From positions 434,001-498,000 of the forward strand of contig NZ_JAUSMX010000009.1 in NCBI RefSeq assembly GCF_030646115.1: a stretch of 64,000 nt of DNA, given 5' to 3'. The position numbers and the translations under genes were made by a program. Each line of letters begins with the position of its first letter. Within the stretch, counting starts at the first letter, position 1. The stretch is from Fluviicoccus sp. GTDB lineage: Bacteria > Pseudomonadota > Gammaproteobacteria > Pseudomonadales > Moraxellaceae. This document shows, piece by piece, positions 28,702 through 37,934 of this stretch. Below the pieces are notes generated by a model. That model ran no database searches and was not told where the DNA came from. It saw only the letters and a program-made list of their open reading frames with translations.

Positions 28702-28846
28702 GTCGCGCTCCGGCGAATATGTTATATTTTCAGCCATATTAGAGAGTTAGCCGCATTTATTCAAGAACCGTCAAGGTGTCTGTGTGTGCTGGCTTTTACA
28801 GACGGATTCCGTCACCTTTCTTTCTCTTGTGCAAAGCCGGAAAGAC

Positions 28847-29542
28847 ATGTCTGCCAATCCAGTAAACCGGGGCGCTAAAACCGCCTATCATGGTCGTAAA
28901 CCTGCGCGTGAAAGCAGTGAACAGCGCCGGGTGGCTATTTTACAGGCAGCCCTGAGGGTCATGGTCAGGGACGGGGTCAGGGGGGTGCGCCACCGGGCCG
29001 TAGCCCTGGAGGCGGATGTTCCGCTGTCCGCCACCACCTATTATTTCAAGGATATCCATGACCTGCTGGCGGATGCGCTGACGCTCTACGCCCGCGATGT
29101 CATGGAAAACGTGGTCAACCCGTTCTGGGTAAAAGTCAGGGAATGGCTGTTTGTCACCTTTCCCCTCTATTCCGGTACGGATATCCGTGCACAACTGCCC
29201 ATGATCATTGATTTTGCGGTCAGTCGCGCCATTGATGACATTGTTGACCGCCTCACCAACCATCGCGAGCGACTGATGGTTGAGCAATCCTTCTGGTATG
29301 CCATCCTGCAGGATGAACGCCTTCATGCCCTGGGTCTGGACTACAGTCAGGCGGTCTTGCGTGACGCAACCCAAATGTTGTCGTTTATCGGCGTGGAGCA
29401 GCCGGCCAGCGCCGCGCGCCTGATCCTGATGACCATCAAGCAACTGGAGGTTGAGGGCTTGCTGAAGCCGCTGGACAGCCTGGATCGCGAAGCCATGAAG
29501 CGGTTGCTGATGTATCAGGTGCGCGCCATCTGCAAAATCTGA
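28847..29542 (+). CDS. TetR/AcrR-family transcriptional regulator
   Basis: 231 residues. After a basic N-terminus of about 25 residues comes a TetR-type helix-turn-helix (~27-75, including VALEADVPLSATTYYFKDI), then a helical ligand-binding domain. The target is unknown; it is divergent from the small periplasmic protein gene, about 145 bp apart, which is the natural place for an operator. ATG 28847 is chosen because GGAAAG precedes it; an in-frame GTG at 28784 would add 21 residues. Confidence 0.85.
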   Translation: MSANPVNRGAKTAYHGRKPARESSEQRRVAILQAALRVMVRDGVRGVRHRAVALEADVPLSATTYYFKDIHDLLADALTLYARDVMENVVNPFWVKVREWLFVTFPLYSGTDIRAQLPMIIDFAVSRAIDDIVDRLTNHRERLMVEQSFWYAILQDERLHALGLDYSQAVLRDATQMLSFIGVEQPASAARLILMTIKQLEVEGLLKPLDSLDREAMKRLLMYQVRAICKI

Positions 29543-29597
29543 ATCTGCCAATGCCGTGCGTTCGTGCTGCGGACGCCGTTCACGGAACCGTTATTGA

Positions 29598-30320
29598 ATG
29601 GATATGACGTCTTTTACCCCCGAGCAGCAGGAAATCCTGTCCCGCGTACAACTGGTTGAGGAGTGGAAGCAGCCCTTGGCGCATGCCTTCCTTGCACCTT
29701 ACATGACCGTATTGCGTCAGTTTCTGGCCGATGAGCGCCGCGAAGGCAAGGTCATCTTTCCGCCGCCTGCAGAATACTTTAATGCCTTGAACACTACTCC
29801 GTTGTCGATGGTCAAAGTCGTGATTTTGGGTCAGGACCCTTACCATGGCCCCGGTCAGGCACATGGTTTGTGTTTTTCGGTGAGAAAAGGCGTCAGGCCG
29901 CCACCCTCGTTGCAGAATGTCTTTCGTGAAATTCAAATGGACCTCGGTATTCCTCCCGCGCCGCATGGGGAGTTGACCCACTGGGCGGAGCAGGGCGTGT
30001 TGCTGCTGAACAGTGTGCTTACGGTTCAGGCGGGAAACGCCGCCTCCCATCAGGGGCGGGGCTGGGAGCAATTTACCGACGAAGTGGTCAAGGTGCTTAA
30101 CGATCAGTGTGAGAATCTTGTCTTCCTGCTGTGGGGCAGCTATGCCCAGCGCAAGGGACAAATGATCGATGCCGATAAACATCTGGTGCTGAAGGCTACA
30201 CACCCGTCGCCGATGGCGGCCAATCGTGGTGGGTTTTTTGGATGCCGCCACTTCTCTCAAGCGAATGCTTGGCTGGAGAAGCACGGACAAACACCAATCG
30301 ACTGGGCGCTTCCCTCATGA
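29598..30320 (+). CDS. ung: Uracil-DNA glycosylase, family 1
   Basis: 240 residues. The catalytic motif [18 protein letters not shown] holds the water-activating Asp, and [19 protein letters not shown] holds the DNA-intercalation loop and catalytic His. It removes uracil from DNA to begin base excision repair. Length and motifs are fully typical. Its TGA overlaps the ATG of the next gene, giving translational coupling to an acyl-CoA hydrolase, an unusual functional pairing. Confidence 0.96.
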   Translation: MDMTSFTPEQQEILSRVQLVEEWKQPLAHAFLAPYMTVLRQFLADERREGKVIFPPPAEYFNALNTTPLSMVKVVILGQDPYHGPGQAHGLCFSVRKGVRPPPSLQNVFREIQMDLGIPPAPHGELTHWAEQGVLLLNSVLTVQAGNAASHQGRGWEQFTDEVVKVLNDQCENLVFLLWGSYAQRKGQMIDADKHLVLKATHPSPMAANRGGFFGCRHFSQANAWLEKHGQTPIDWALPS

Positions 30321-31435
30321 GCCAAGAAAACCTGGTCGTTTTTGAGGAGCTGCCTGCAGCCGGTGGCCGTGTCATTGGCGTTGCCCGGATCAACAGCGAG
30401 AAAACACTGAATTCGCTGAATGTTCCCATCATTCGCTTGTTGTATGCACAGTTATGCGGCTGGGCGCTAGATGAACGGGTGGTCGCAGTATTCTTGCACG
30501 CTTCCGGTGAGAAGGCGTTTTGTGCCGGTGGCGACGTCAAGTCCATCTGTGTCGCCGTGCGCGCCCATGGCGTGGATGATCCGACCGCCATGGATTTGTT
30601 TTCCGACGAATACCGGCTCGATTTCCTGATTCACGATTACCCCAAGTCGTTTATTGTCTGGGGTACCGGCATAGTCATGGGTGGCGGCATTGGCTTGTTG
30701 TGCGGGGCCTCTCATCGTGTGGTGACGGAAACGTCGAGACTGGCCATGCCCGAGATCGCCATCGGCCTCTATCCGGATGTCGGCGGTTCCTGGTTTTTGG
30801 GGCGTATGGGGCGTATCGGCCTGTTCCTCGGCTTGACCGGCGCCAACATCAATGCCGCCGATGCACTGGCGACTGGCTTTGCCAATCATCTGTCGGCATC
30901 CGGTCGCCGACAGGATGTTTTACAGGCGTTGGCATCGCTGGCATGGGATGCTGACCGCGCCCGGCATAACGGACAGGTTTCGGCGTTGCTGGATAATTTT
31001 CCTCCCGAGTCCTTGCCCATCGGGCAACTGGTGGCAGCGGGTGACGAGGTGGCGAAACGGGTGTCGGCGGACAATCTGTCGGAGCTCTATGCAGCCCTGA
31101 CGGCTCCTCATGAAAATGCGTGGCTGGACAAGGCGGCGCGCAGTCTCAAGGCAGGTTCTCCGACCAGTGCGGCGTTGATCTACCGGCAATGGCTGAGCGG
31201 GCAGCAACTCTCGTTGGCGGACATTTTCCGGCAGGAGCTGATCCTGTCGGTGCAGTGCGCCCGTCATCCGGATTTCATAGAAGGCGTTCGCGCCTTGCTG
31301 GTGGACAAGGATCAGCAACCAGTCTGGACCCCTGCTAGCTTGGGAGAAGTATCCGAAGCCTGGCTTGACGGACATTATCAGGCGCCATGGACCGGTGAAC
31401 ATCCTTTGGTGAATCTGGAAAACTGGCGGAGCTAA
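30317..31435 (+). CDS. Enoyl-CoA hydratase/isomerase-family protein, 3-hydroxyisobutyryl-CoA hydrolase type
   Basis: 372 residues, a crotonase fold of the longer HIBCH type. The oxyanion-hole motifs are [13 protein letters not shown] and [15 protein letters not shown], and [18 protein letters not shown] carries the catalytic acid region characteristic of 3-hydroxyisobutyryl-CoA hydrolases (valine degradation). ATG 30317 overlaps the ung stop (ATGA); an earlier in-frame start would overlap ung far more. Its substrate could also be another beta-hydroxyacyl-CoA, since no valine-pathway genes are adjacent. Confidence 0.85.
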   Translation: MSQENLVVFEELPAAGGRVIGVARINSEKTLNSLNVPIIRLLYAQLCGWALDERVVAVFLHASGEKAFCAGGDVKSICVAVRAHGVDDPTAMDLFSDEYRLDFLIHDYPKSFIVWGTGIVMGGGIGLLCGASHRVVTETSRLAMPEIAIGLYPDVGGSWFLGRMGRIGLFLGLTGANINAADALATGFANHLSASGRRQDVLQALASLAWDADRARHNGQVSALLDNFPPESLPIGQLVAAGDEVAKRVSADNLSELYAALTAPHENAWLDKAARSLKAGSPTSAALIYRQWLSGQQLSLADIFRQELILSVQCARHPDFIEGVRALLVDKDQQPVWTPASLGEVSEAWLDGHYQAPWTGEHPLVNLENWRS

Positions 31436-31438
31436 GCC

Positions 31439-32053
31439 ATGTCATTTTACGCAGACCACATTTTCCCGCATGTTCTGGATATCGCCACCCGGCCGTTCTG
31501 GCCGCAGCGCAAGGAAGTGATTGCCGAAGCCTATGGCCGGGTACTGGAAATCGGTATCGGCACCGGCGCCAATCTGGCGCATTATCCGGCTCAGGTTACG
31601 GAGATCGTCGGAATTGAGCCGGATGCCGGGATGCTGGAGCGGGCCGGAAGCACGGCCGCGACCTTGAAGCTGCCCGCGCCCTTGATCCTGGCGGCAGGTG
31701 ATGCGCAGGCGCTGGACTTTCCGGACGAAAGTTTCGATACAGTATTGATGTGTCTCGTGCTGTGTACCATTCCCGATCCCCTGAAAGCATTGCAGGAGGC
31801 GAGGAGGGTGCTGAAGCCGGGCGGGCAGGTGATTTTCCTGGAGCACGTCCGCTCACCGGATGCCGGGGTGGCGAAGTGGCAGGATCGCCTGACACCCGCC
31901 TGGAAGGTGCTGGGTTGCGGCTGCCACCTGAACCGGGATACGGCGGCAACCTTCAAGCAAGCGGGTCTCCATTTCCATCGTATCCGCCGTTATGAGCATC
32001 CGAAAATGATGCGATTGGGCAGCGCCATTATCCAGGGAATCGCCATCAAGTAG
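31439..32053 (+). CDS. Class I SAM-dependent methyltransferase, METTL7/phospholipid-methyltransferase-like
   Basis: 204 residues. The SAM-binding glycine motif is VLEIGIGTGANLAHY, followed by an acidic strand end (IVGIEPD) and the PGGQVIFLEHV strand of the Methyltransf_11 group. The C-terminal GCGCHLNRDT segment resembles the METTL7/thiol-methyltransferase branch. The substrate is unknown. It starts 3 bp after the acyl-CoA hydrolase gene, so ung, the hydrolase and this gene form an apparent three-gene operon. Confidence 0.82.
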   Translation: MSFYADHIFPHVLDIATRPFWPQRKEVIAEAYGRVLEIGIGTGANLAHYPAQVTEIVGIEPDAGMLERAGSTAATLKLPAPLILAAGDAQALDFPDESFDTVLMCLVLCTIPDPLKALQEARRVLKPGGQVIFLEHVRSPDAGVAKWQDRLTPAWKVLGCGCHLNRDTAATFKQAGLHFHRIRRYEHPKMMRLGSAIIQGIAIK

Positions 32054-32080
32054 CATTCAGGCCTGCCCGCGACGGCGTAG

Positions 32081-33049
32081 TTATTCGCGCGGCTCCACCA
32101 CATAAGGCAGATCCAGTACGTGCAGCTCTGACGGGTTTTCCGGCAGATGCAGACCGGAAAGCGCATCATGCCGCGCCACGGCCAGAAGCTCTACCTGACC
32201 CCGCTCTGCATGGGCGGCCATCACCACATGCCCCACCGTTTGTCCGGCATCCGTGACGAGCGGGGTGTTGATGGCGGGCAGCGCATCCGCCGCTAAGGCA
32301 AAACGGTGTACCCATTGCTTGAGTTTGCCCCGGAAGTACAGGCGCGCCACGATTTCCTGTCCTGTATAGCAGCCCTTGTTGTAGCTGACACCATTCAGGG
32401 CCTGAAGGTTCAATTCCTGCGGCTGGAATTGCTCGCTGCCGGCCGCCAGCACCTGGCTTTCACCGGCGCGGATTTGCGCCAGCCGCCAGTCATTGGTGGA
32501 GCCGACCGGGGCGGTTGCCGTCAGTTTTTCCCAAAGTTCAGGCAGTTTTTCGGGCTTGGCGAGCACCAGGAACCGGTTGGAGCCGGGCAGCCTGACCAGA
32601 GCGACTTCACCGGTGTTGGCAACGGCATCACTTTCCTCCGGGCAAACTCCAAAATGTTGCCGGATGAAAGCGGGGGCTTCGCTGCCCAGAATGCCGAAGA
32701 CGGCAATGTCGGGCGTCGCCAATTGGGCTTTCGAGAAAATGATGTATTTCTGAAGAGTATTTTTGGCCAAGGACAGCAGTTCAGTGTCCACCGATAGATG
32801 GTAACTGTCTTGCCACAACACGGCGCGAAAGCTGACGGTGGCGCGGCCCTTGAGGTTGCAATAGCAGCCAAGACGTGAGGTAGTCGGCGTGACCTCGCGA
32901 AAATCGGTTGAGGTTTGACCTTGCAGGAACTTTTCACTGTCCGGACCGGTGACAGTCAGGACCGACTCTCCCGGCAGCGGAACCAGCATGACCGCCGCCC
33001 CGTTAGTCACGTTTTCCTGTACCGAAAGGGAGGACCAGATGGCTGACAT
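32081..33049 (-). CDS. ygfZ: YgfZ/GcvT-domain folate-dependent Fe-S protein
   Basis: 322 residues. A GcvT-like folate-binding N-terminal domain (with FLQGQTSTDF) precedes the diagnostic YgfZ motif KGCYTGQEIVAR, whose cysteine is essential in this family. YgfZ supports repair or maturation of certain Fe-S enzymes in a tetrahydrofolate-dependent way. ATG at 33049 has GAGG about 8 nt upstream; an in-frame start at 33115 would add 22 residues without family support. It is divergent from sdhE, the arrangement seen in Pseudomonas. Confidence 0.92.
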   Translation of the reverse strand: MSAIWSSLSVQENVTNGAAVMLVPLPGESVLTVTGPDSEKFLQGQTSTDFREVTPTTSRLGCYCNLKGRATVSFRAVLWQDSYHLSVDTELLSLAKNTLQKYIIFSKAQLATPDIAVFGILGSEAPAFIRQHFGVCPEESDAVANTGEVALVRLPGSNRFLVLAKPEKLPELWEKLTATAPVGSTNDWRLAQIRAGESQVLAAGSEQFQPQELNLQALNGVSYNKGCYTGQEIVARLYFRGKLKQWVHRFALAADALPAINTPLVTDAGQTVGHVVMAAHAERGQVELLAVARHDALSGLHLPENPSELHVLDLPYVVEPRE

Positions 33050-33154
33050 GGGAAGAACCTCGAAAAAAATGGGGTCAAGACAACTGAAAAATGGGGGCAG
33101 GGCAGGCAATTGCAAGCAATACGGTTAGAATAATCAATCAATTGAAGGAAGTGA

Positions 33155-33418
33155 ATGACGATGCGTGAACTCACCACCGCCGAACGCAAACTGTTCTGGC
33201 ACGCCCGGCGCGGCCTCAAGGAACTGGACATCTATTTTGAGCCGTTCATGCGCGATCACTATCTGCAATTGCCCGAGAACGAGCAGCAGATGGTTTTCAA
33301 GCTGATGACCTGTGAAGATCCCGACCTGCTGTCCTGGGTGATGGGCTATGACGTTCCGGCCGATCCAGATCTGGTCCATATCCTGAAGGTGCTGCATGAG
33401 CGTGTGGGACCTCAATAG
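33155..33418 (+). CDS. sdhE: SdhE, FAD assembly factor for succinate dehydrogenase
   Basis: 87 residues, a small helical protein with the RGxxE motif (RRGLKELD) that defines SdhE/YgfY/SDH5. It promotes covalent FAD attachment to SdhA and related flavoproteins. The segment MTCEDPDLLSWVMG is also typical. Start ATG 33155 or 33161. Its 3' end overlaps the start of ygfX by 23 bp. sdhCDAB itself is not in this window. Confidence 0.93.
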   Translation: MTMRELTTAERKLFWHARRGLKELDIYFEPFMRDHYLQLPENEQQMVFKLMTCEDPDLLSWVMGYDVPADPDLVHILKVLHERVGPQ

Positions 33419-33815
33419 CCGTTTGCAGCCGTCAAGGATGCAGTTGTTGATGCTGGGCGGTTTGTATCTGGTGGCGCTGGCAGGAGTCTGGCTGGCGGTA
33501 TTGCCGGTGAGGGTGCGGATTTTCGGATCGGTGACACTGGCCTTCAGCGCCTGGCTGGCGTGGCGTCGTTGGTTGCGACCGCCGGGGCAATCGGTGCGAG
33601 AGCTGACCTGGATTGGCGATCAGGCATCCCTGGTGCTGGCGAATGGCCAGCGGGTGCGGGTGCAGTGGGTCAGGTCGGCTGTCTGGCGTTGGCTGGTAGT
33701 GCTGAAGTTTCGCGCCACCGATATTGAATGGTCGGATGAGCTGGTGCTGCTGCCGGACTCCCTCCCCAAGGAGGACTTCCGGCGATTGAAAGTCAGGCTG
33801 CTGGCCGGGGCCTAG
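33396..33815 (+). CDS. YgfX-like membrane protein, partner of sdhE
   Basis: 139 residues. Two adjacent hydrophobic helices (~15-58) are followed by a soluble domain with WIGDQASLVLANGQRVRV and a DIEWSDELVLLPDSL segment, the pattern of YgfX/CptA-like proteins (DUF1434-related) found next to sdhE in enterobacteria and pseudomonads. ATG 33396 lies inside sdhE with AAGGTG 8 nt upstream, so the pair is translationally coupled. YgfX has been proposed as a toxin-like partner of YgfY; here that role is only inferred from order. Confidence 0.75.
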   Translation: MSVWDLNSRLQPSRMQLLMLGGLYLVALAGVWLAVLPVRVRIFGSVTLAFSAWLAWRRWLRPPGQSVRELTWIGDQASLVLANGQRVRVQWVRSAVWRWLVVLKFRATDIEWSDELVLLPDSLPKEDFRRLKVRLLAGA

Positions 33816-33818
33816 CTG

Positions 33819-35432
33819 CTAGGCGACGACCGGCTGATCCACGGTAAACAAGGGCGGGGAGAGGATGGTGTCCTTGACCACCGGATTCATGTCGGGATAG
33901 TCCAGCGTATAATGCAGGCCGCGCGACTCATGCCGTGCCAATGCCGAGCGGATAATCAGCTCGCCCACCAGCACCAGATTGCGCAGCTCCAGCAAGTTGC
34001 CGGAAATCCGGTAGTTGCTGTAATACTCCTGGATTTCGCTCTTCAGCAGCTCGGCGCGATGCAGGGCGCGCTCCAGGCGTTTGTTGGTGCGGACGATACC
34101 AACGTAGTCCCACATGAAACGCCGCATCTCCTCCCAGTTATGCAAAATCACAACGTCTTCGTCCGGGTCACGCACCAGCGATTCGTCCCAGGCCGGGCAA
34201 TCCGGCGAAGGCGGGGTGCTGCCCATCTTGGATTCAATGTCCTGGGCCGCCGACATGGCGAACACGAAGCATTCCAGCAATGAGTTACTGGCCATGCGGT
34301 TGGCGCCATGCAGTCCGGTGAAGGAGGTTTCGCCGATGGCATAGAGGTTCTGCACGTCCGTCTGGCCTTGCAGGTTAACCACGACGCCGCCACAGGTGTA
34401 GTGGGCGGCGGGCACCACCGGAATCAGGTCCGTTGTAATGTCGATGCCGAATTCCTTCAGGCGCTCATACAGCGTCGGGAAGTGCTGGATGACAAAATCG
34501 GCAGGCTTGTGGGTGATGTCCAGATATACGCAGCGAATACCCAGCCGTTTCATTTCATAGTCAATGGCGCGGGCCACGATGTCGCGCGGCGCCAGTTCGG
34601 CGCGGGCGTCAAAACGCGGCATGAAGCGTTCACCGTCCGGCAAGCGCAGGTAGGCGCCTTCACCGCGCATGGCTTCCGTAATCAGGAAGGAACGGGCCTC
34701 AGGGTGAAACAGGCAGGTGGGGTGAAACTGGTTGAACTCCAGATTACCCACCCGGCAACCGGCGCGCCAGGCCATGGCAATGCCGTCGCCGGTGGCGATA
34801 TCAGGGTTGCTGGTATAAAGATAGGCTTTGCTGGCGCCGCCACAGGCCAGTATCACAAACCGGGCGCGCAGGGTTTCGACTCGCCCGCTGGTCTTGTTCA
34901 GAACATAAGCCCCCACCACCCGGTTCGGGCCGGTCTGACCCAGTTTGGCGGTGGTGATGACATCGACGGCGACCCGGTTTTCCAGCAGGGCGACATGACG
35001 CGATTCCTTGACCCGGCTCACCAGTGTTGTTGAAATGGCGTAGCCGGTTGCATCGGCGGCATGGATGATGCGCCGGTGGGAGTGGCCGCCTTCGCGGGTC
35101 AGGTGCAACTGGTCGGCCTCATCCAGCGTAAAACGGACGCCTTGGTCGACCAGCCAGCGGATGGCGTCCGGGCCGTTCTCGACCGTGAACGCCACCGCAT
35201 CCGGATGACACAGACCCGCTCCGGCAATCAGGGTATCCTGCACATGGCTGTCGGTGGAGTCGGTTTCATCGAGGACGGCAGCCACGCCGCCTTGGGCATA
35301 ATAGGTGCTGGCCTCGGTCAGCGCGGCCTTGGACAGCACGGCAACCCGCAGGGAGTCAGGCAGTTTCAGGGCCAGCGTCAGACCGGCGGCGCCACTGCCG
35401 ACGATCAGTACATCGTATTCGAATGGGTTCAT
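33819..35432 (-). CDS. nadB: L-aspartate oxidase
   Basis: 537 residues. The FAD dinucleotide motif is [15 protein letters not shown], followed by the succinate dehydrogenase/fumarate reductase flavoprotein fold with EATRGEG-like [13 protein letters not shown], the [10 protein letters not shown] motif and the active-site HYTCGGVVV segment. It oxidises L-aspartate to iminoaspartate, the first step of quinolinate/NAD synthesis. It is convergent with ygfX (3 bp between stops) and divergent from rseC, as in pseudomonads except for the missing rpoE module. Confidence 0.96.
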   Translation of the reverse strand: MNPFEYDVLIVGSGAAGLTLALKLPDSLRVAVLSKAALTEASTYYAQGGVAAVLDETDSTDSHVQDTLIAGAGLCHPDAVAFTVENGPDAIRWLVDQGVRFTLDEADQLHLTREGGHSHRRIIHAADATGYAISTTLVSRVKESRHVALLENRVAVDVITTAKLGQTGPNRVVGAYVLNKTSGRVETLRARFVILACGGASKAYLYTSNPDIATGDGIAMAWRAGCRVGNLEFNQFHPTCLFHPEARSFLITEAMRGEGAYLRLPDGERFMPRFDARAELAPRDIVARAIDYEMKRLGIRCVYLDITHKPADFVIQHFPTLYERLKEFGIDITTDLIPVVPAAHYTCGGVVVNLQGQTDVQNLYAIGETSFTGLHGANRMASNSLLECFVFAMSAAQDIESKMGSTPPSPDCPAWDESLVRDPDEDVVILHNWEEMRRFMWDYVGIVRTNKRLERALHRAELLKSEIQEYYSNYRISGNLLELRNLVLVGELIIRSALARHESRGLHYTLDYPDMNPVVKDTILSPPLFTVDQPVVA

Positions 35433-35553
35433 GGACTTGTCAGTGTCGTGTCATGAAGTTGACGTGCGCTGAGTATAGGGCAAGCAGATGCTTGGTCATA
35501 GCGCACAGCGGGACAATGTCCTTACAATAATCGACATTATCGGGGTCAATGCC

Positions 35554-35985
35554 ATGCTTGAAGAAACGGCTAGGGTTGTGTCACTGGAGTCGGCCGGACG
35601 GGTTCGGGTGGCCACGGTGCGCCAGAGCGCCTGCGGCGGATGCCAGGGTGAACAGTCCTGTGGCAGCGGCGTCCTGGCCACCTCAGCCCGCCGGTCTGCG
35701 GTCATTCTGGCCGCCAGTAACGGGCTGGAGCTGAAGGCAGGCGACTCGGTTGTTGTGGGTGTGCCGTCCGGCGTGCTGTGGCAGGGAATGCTTCTTTTAT
35801 ATGGCATGCCGCTGCTTTTGCTGGCTGTCTGCGGCATGGCGGGGCAAATCCTGGGCGGGGAACTGGGGGCCGTGATAGGAGCAATGGCGGGTCTGGTCAG
35901 CGGATTATTACTGGCATATGCCTGGTCGCATAAACAGCCTCCCGACAAATATTTACCGATTGTTATCAAAAAAGGCGTGTCGTAA
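35554..35985 (+). CDS. rseC: RseC/MucC-family membrane protein
   Basis: 143 residues. The N-terminal soluble part carries the family's cysteine cluster (SACGGCQGEQSCGSG), then two membrane helices (~75-95 and ~100-120). RseC proteins modulate sigma-E signalling in some species and SoxR reduction in others. ATG 35554 is chosen to match the family; an in-frame start at 35488 adds 22 residues. It sits directly upstream of the mucD/degP-type protease, but rpoE, rseA and rseB, which normally precede it, are absent. Confidence 0.88.
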   Translation: MLEETARVVSLESAGRVRVATVRQSACGGCQGEQSCGSGVLATSARRSAVILAASNGLELKAGDSVVVGVPSGVLWQGMLLLYGMPLLLLAVCGMAGQILGGELGAVIGAMAGLVSGLLLAYAWSHKQPPDKYLPIVIKKGVS

Positions 35986-36109
35986 CAAAAGCGCCATGGC
36001 GAAGCAAGGCCGGACTGAATACCGTTGACACGTCATTTTTTGATTACGACCAGTAGCCCTCGGGGCAGTATGACTGGCGTTTTTTCTTTACAAGGGGAGA
36101 GTTTTTCAC

Positions 36110-37519
36110 ATGCCAAGCATGCATTCCGTCACGCGTCGCTGGTTGGTCGGGGTTGTCTGCGCTATCGGAGTCCAGGCCTCCTGGGCCGCGACCGCCGTGG
36201 TCGACTTTTCCGAACTGGTTGAGCAGAACGCCAAGACCGTGGTCAACATCAGCGCCACCGCCAAGAGCAACTCCGGCAAGAACCGGACCCAGCAACAGCA
36301 AGTCCCCGATATCTTCAAGAAGTTCTTCGGAGACGAGTTCGGCATGCCGCAACAGCGGGATCGCCAGTCCTTCGGCTCGGGATTCATTATTTCAAAAGAC
36401 GGTTATGTCCTGACGAATAATCATGTCGTGGCCGACTCGGACAAGGTCGTGATCCGCCTGAATGACCGGCGGGAGCTGGAGGCCGAAGTGATCGGCACCG
36501 ATGAGCGCACCGATGTCGCCTTGCTCAAGATCAAGGCCGATGACTTGCCTTGGGTGAAGATCGGCAATCCGGACAAATTGAAAGTCGGTCAACCGGTGCT
36601 GGCCATCGGCTCGCCTTTCGGTTTTGACTACTCAGCGACCGCCGGTATTGTCAGCGCCAAATCCCGGGCGTTGCCGAACGAGTCTTATGTTCCCTTCATC
36701 CAGACCGATGTCGCCATCAACCCGGGCAACTCCGGTGGACCGTTATTCAATGCCGATGGCGAGGTGATCGGGATCAATTCACAAATCTACAGCCGGTCGG
36801 GTGGTTACATGGGGCTGGCCTTCGCCATTCCCATTGATGTGGCCATGGAAGTCGCGGATCAATTGAAGGCCGGTGGCAAGGTGTCTCGTGGGTATCTGGG
36901 GGTCGTGGTGCAGGATATCGACCGTAATCTGGCCGAGGCCTTTGGCTTGCCCAAGCCTGCAGGTGCGCTGGTGGCCAAGGTGATACCTGAGACTCCTGCC
37001 GAAAAAGCCGGGTTGAAGGAAGGGGATGTCATTACCGCCTTTGATGGCCATGATATAGGCCTGTCTTCCGAGTTGCCGCAGATGATCGGTCGTGCCAAAG
37101 TCGGCAAGAAAACACCGCTGACCGTGCTGAGGGATGGCAAGGTGCAAACCCTGACCTTTGAGGTGGCCAGCCTGCCCACGGATGAAGAGACTGAGTCCTC
37201 AGGTTCCGAACCGGATATTTCCAGCCTGCAAATCAATATTCGCAGCCTGACCGAGCAGGAAAAGGCTCAGTTGAAACTGGAAGGCGGAGTGGCCGTGATT
37301 CAGGTTGCTGACGGTGTGGCGGCTGATGCCGGTGTACGTCCCGGTGACATTATCCAGAAGCTGAACGGGCAATCAGTCAAGGACTCCAAGGAGTTCATCG
37401 CCCTGGCGCGGAAGCTGCCTGTCGACAAGGCTGTGCCGATGGTGATCCTGCGTCAAGGGCAGCCGAAGATACTGGCCATTCGCCTGGAGGCCAAGGAGCA
37501 GGACAAGAAAAAGCGTTAA
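36110..37519 (+). CDS. mucD: Do-family periplasmic serine protease (MucD/DegP)
   Basis: 469 residues. A signal peptide ends near residue 25 (SWAA), then a trypsin-like domain carries the triad: His in TNNHVVADS, Asp in TDVALLKI and Ser in NPGNSGGPLF. Two PDZ domains (~270-360 and ~375-465) follow. It degrades or refolds misfolded envelope proteins; in Pseudomonas, MucD restrains envelope stress. AAGGGGAG precedes ATG 36110. The gene is 124 bp downstream of rseC, so it may have its own promoter. Confidence 0.95.
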   Translation: MPSMHSVTRRWLVGVVCAIGVQASWAATAVVDFSELVEQNAKTVVNISATAKSNSGKNRTQQQQVPDIFKKFFGDEFGMPQQRDRQSFGSGFIISKDGYVLTNNHVVADSDKVVIRLNDRRELEAEVIGTDERTDVALLKIKADDLPWVKIGNPDKLKVGQPVLAIGSPFGFDYSATAGIVSAKSRALPNESYVPFIQTDVAINPGNSGGPLFNADGEVIGINSQIYSRSGGYMGLAFAIPIDVAMEVADQLKAGGKVSRGYLGVVVQDIDRNLAEAFGLPKPAGALVAKVIPETPAEKAGLKEGDVITAFDGHDIGLSSELPQMIGRAKVGKKTPLTVLRDGKVQTLTFEVASLPTDEETESSGSEPDISSLQINIRSLTEQEKAQLKLEGGVAVIQVADGVAADAGVRPGDIIQKLNGQSVKDSKEFIALARKLPVDKAVPMVILRQGQPKILAIRLEAKEQDKKKR

Positions 37520-37532
37520 ATGTGCGGAATAT

Positions 37533-37557
37533 GCCGGGAGCAGGGATGCATCCCGGC
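37533..37557 (+). terminator. Hairpin 3' of mucD
   Basis: GCCGGGA (37533-37539) pairs perfectly with TCCCGGC (37551-37557) around an 11-nt loop containing GCAGGGATGC. It lies 13 bp after the mucD stop, but no T-run follows. It shares its loop sequence with the hairpin at 54291-54316. Confidence 0.5.
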
Positions 37558-37621
37558 GGCTTCACGAGGCCGGATTAAGTGCTTTGGCCGTAAATGGCTG
37601 GTTTCGTTCCGTTAAATTCAT

Positions 37622-37627
37622 TATAAT
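37622..37627 (+). promoter_or_regulatory. Possible -10 element of the suc operon
   Basis: A TATAAT hexamer in an A+T-rich block (37610-37630) about 310 bp before sucA. The hexamer 17 bp upstream (TGGTTT) is a poor -35, so this is tentative. Confidence 0.3.
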
Positions 37628-37666
37628 TATCAAGGTTACATCCTCTTTCCTGCCAACGACGGCAGT

Positions 37667-37687
37667 GCTATTTCCTAGGGAAATAGC
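37667..37687. promoter_or_regulatory. 21-bp palindrome upstream of sucA, possible operator or leader hairpin
   Basis: Arms GCTATTTCC and GGAAATAGC are perfect 9-bp inverted copies around TAG. The site is about 40 bp downstream of the TATAAT-like element, where it could be a repressor site or form a stable hairpin in the 5' leader of sucA. Confidence 0.5.
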
Positions 37688-37934
37688 CCACATTTACCGC
37701 TTTATTTCCCCGGCTTTTTTGCTTAGTCTCTCCCAATGCTGGTAGCAGACAGAATGCGAAGACGTGTTCAATGGCTGCATGGCGGCTGTTTGCCTTAACC
37801 AGGTCAACCAAGCCCCGCACAAACAGTCAGTTTGCCGCAATACACCGGCGGTGACGATGGTTGCAGGCAGCTTACCCAGTTGCCTGCGTGTCATTCATAG
37901 GTCGCTTCCGAACGGAAAGCGAGGATTTGAAACC

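Larger units (their letters stand above)
37520..37934. other. Intergenic region upstream of the suc operon
   Basis: 415 bp between mucD and sucA. It contains the mucD-proximal hairpin, a TATAAT-like element (37622-37627), a 21-bp palindrome (37667-37687) and a 250-bp stretch before the sucA start that could be an untranslated leader. No additional gene is supported. An in-frame extension of sucA upstream to 37764 lacks a ribosome binding site and family similarity. Confidence 0.6.

Noticed and set aside
33396-33815. Toxin-antitoxin reading of the sdhE-ygfX pair
   Set aside because: The gene order matches the proposed YgfY/YgfX pair, but SdhE has an established flavinylation role and nothing in the sequence shows toxicity, so I did not claim a toxin-antitoxin system.
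37764-37934. N-terminal extension of sucA
   Set aside because: The in-frame extension shows no family similarity, whereas ATG 37935 has a good ribosome binding site and the expected 2-oxoglutarate dehydrogenase N-terminus.
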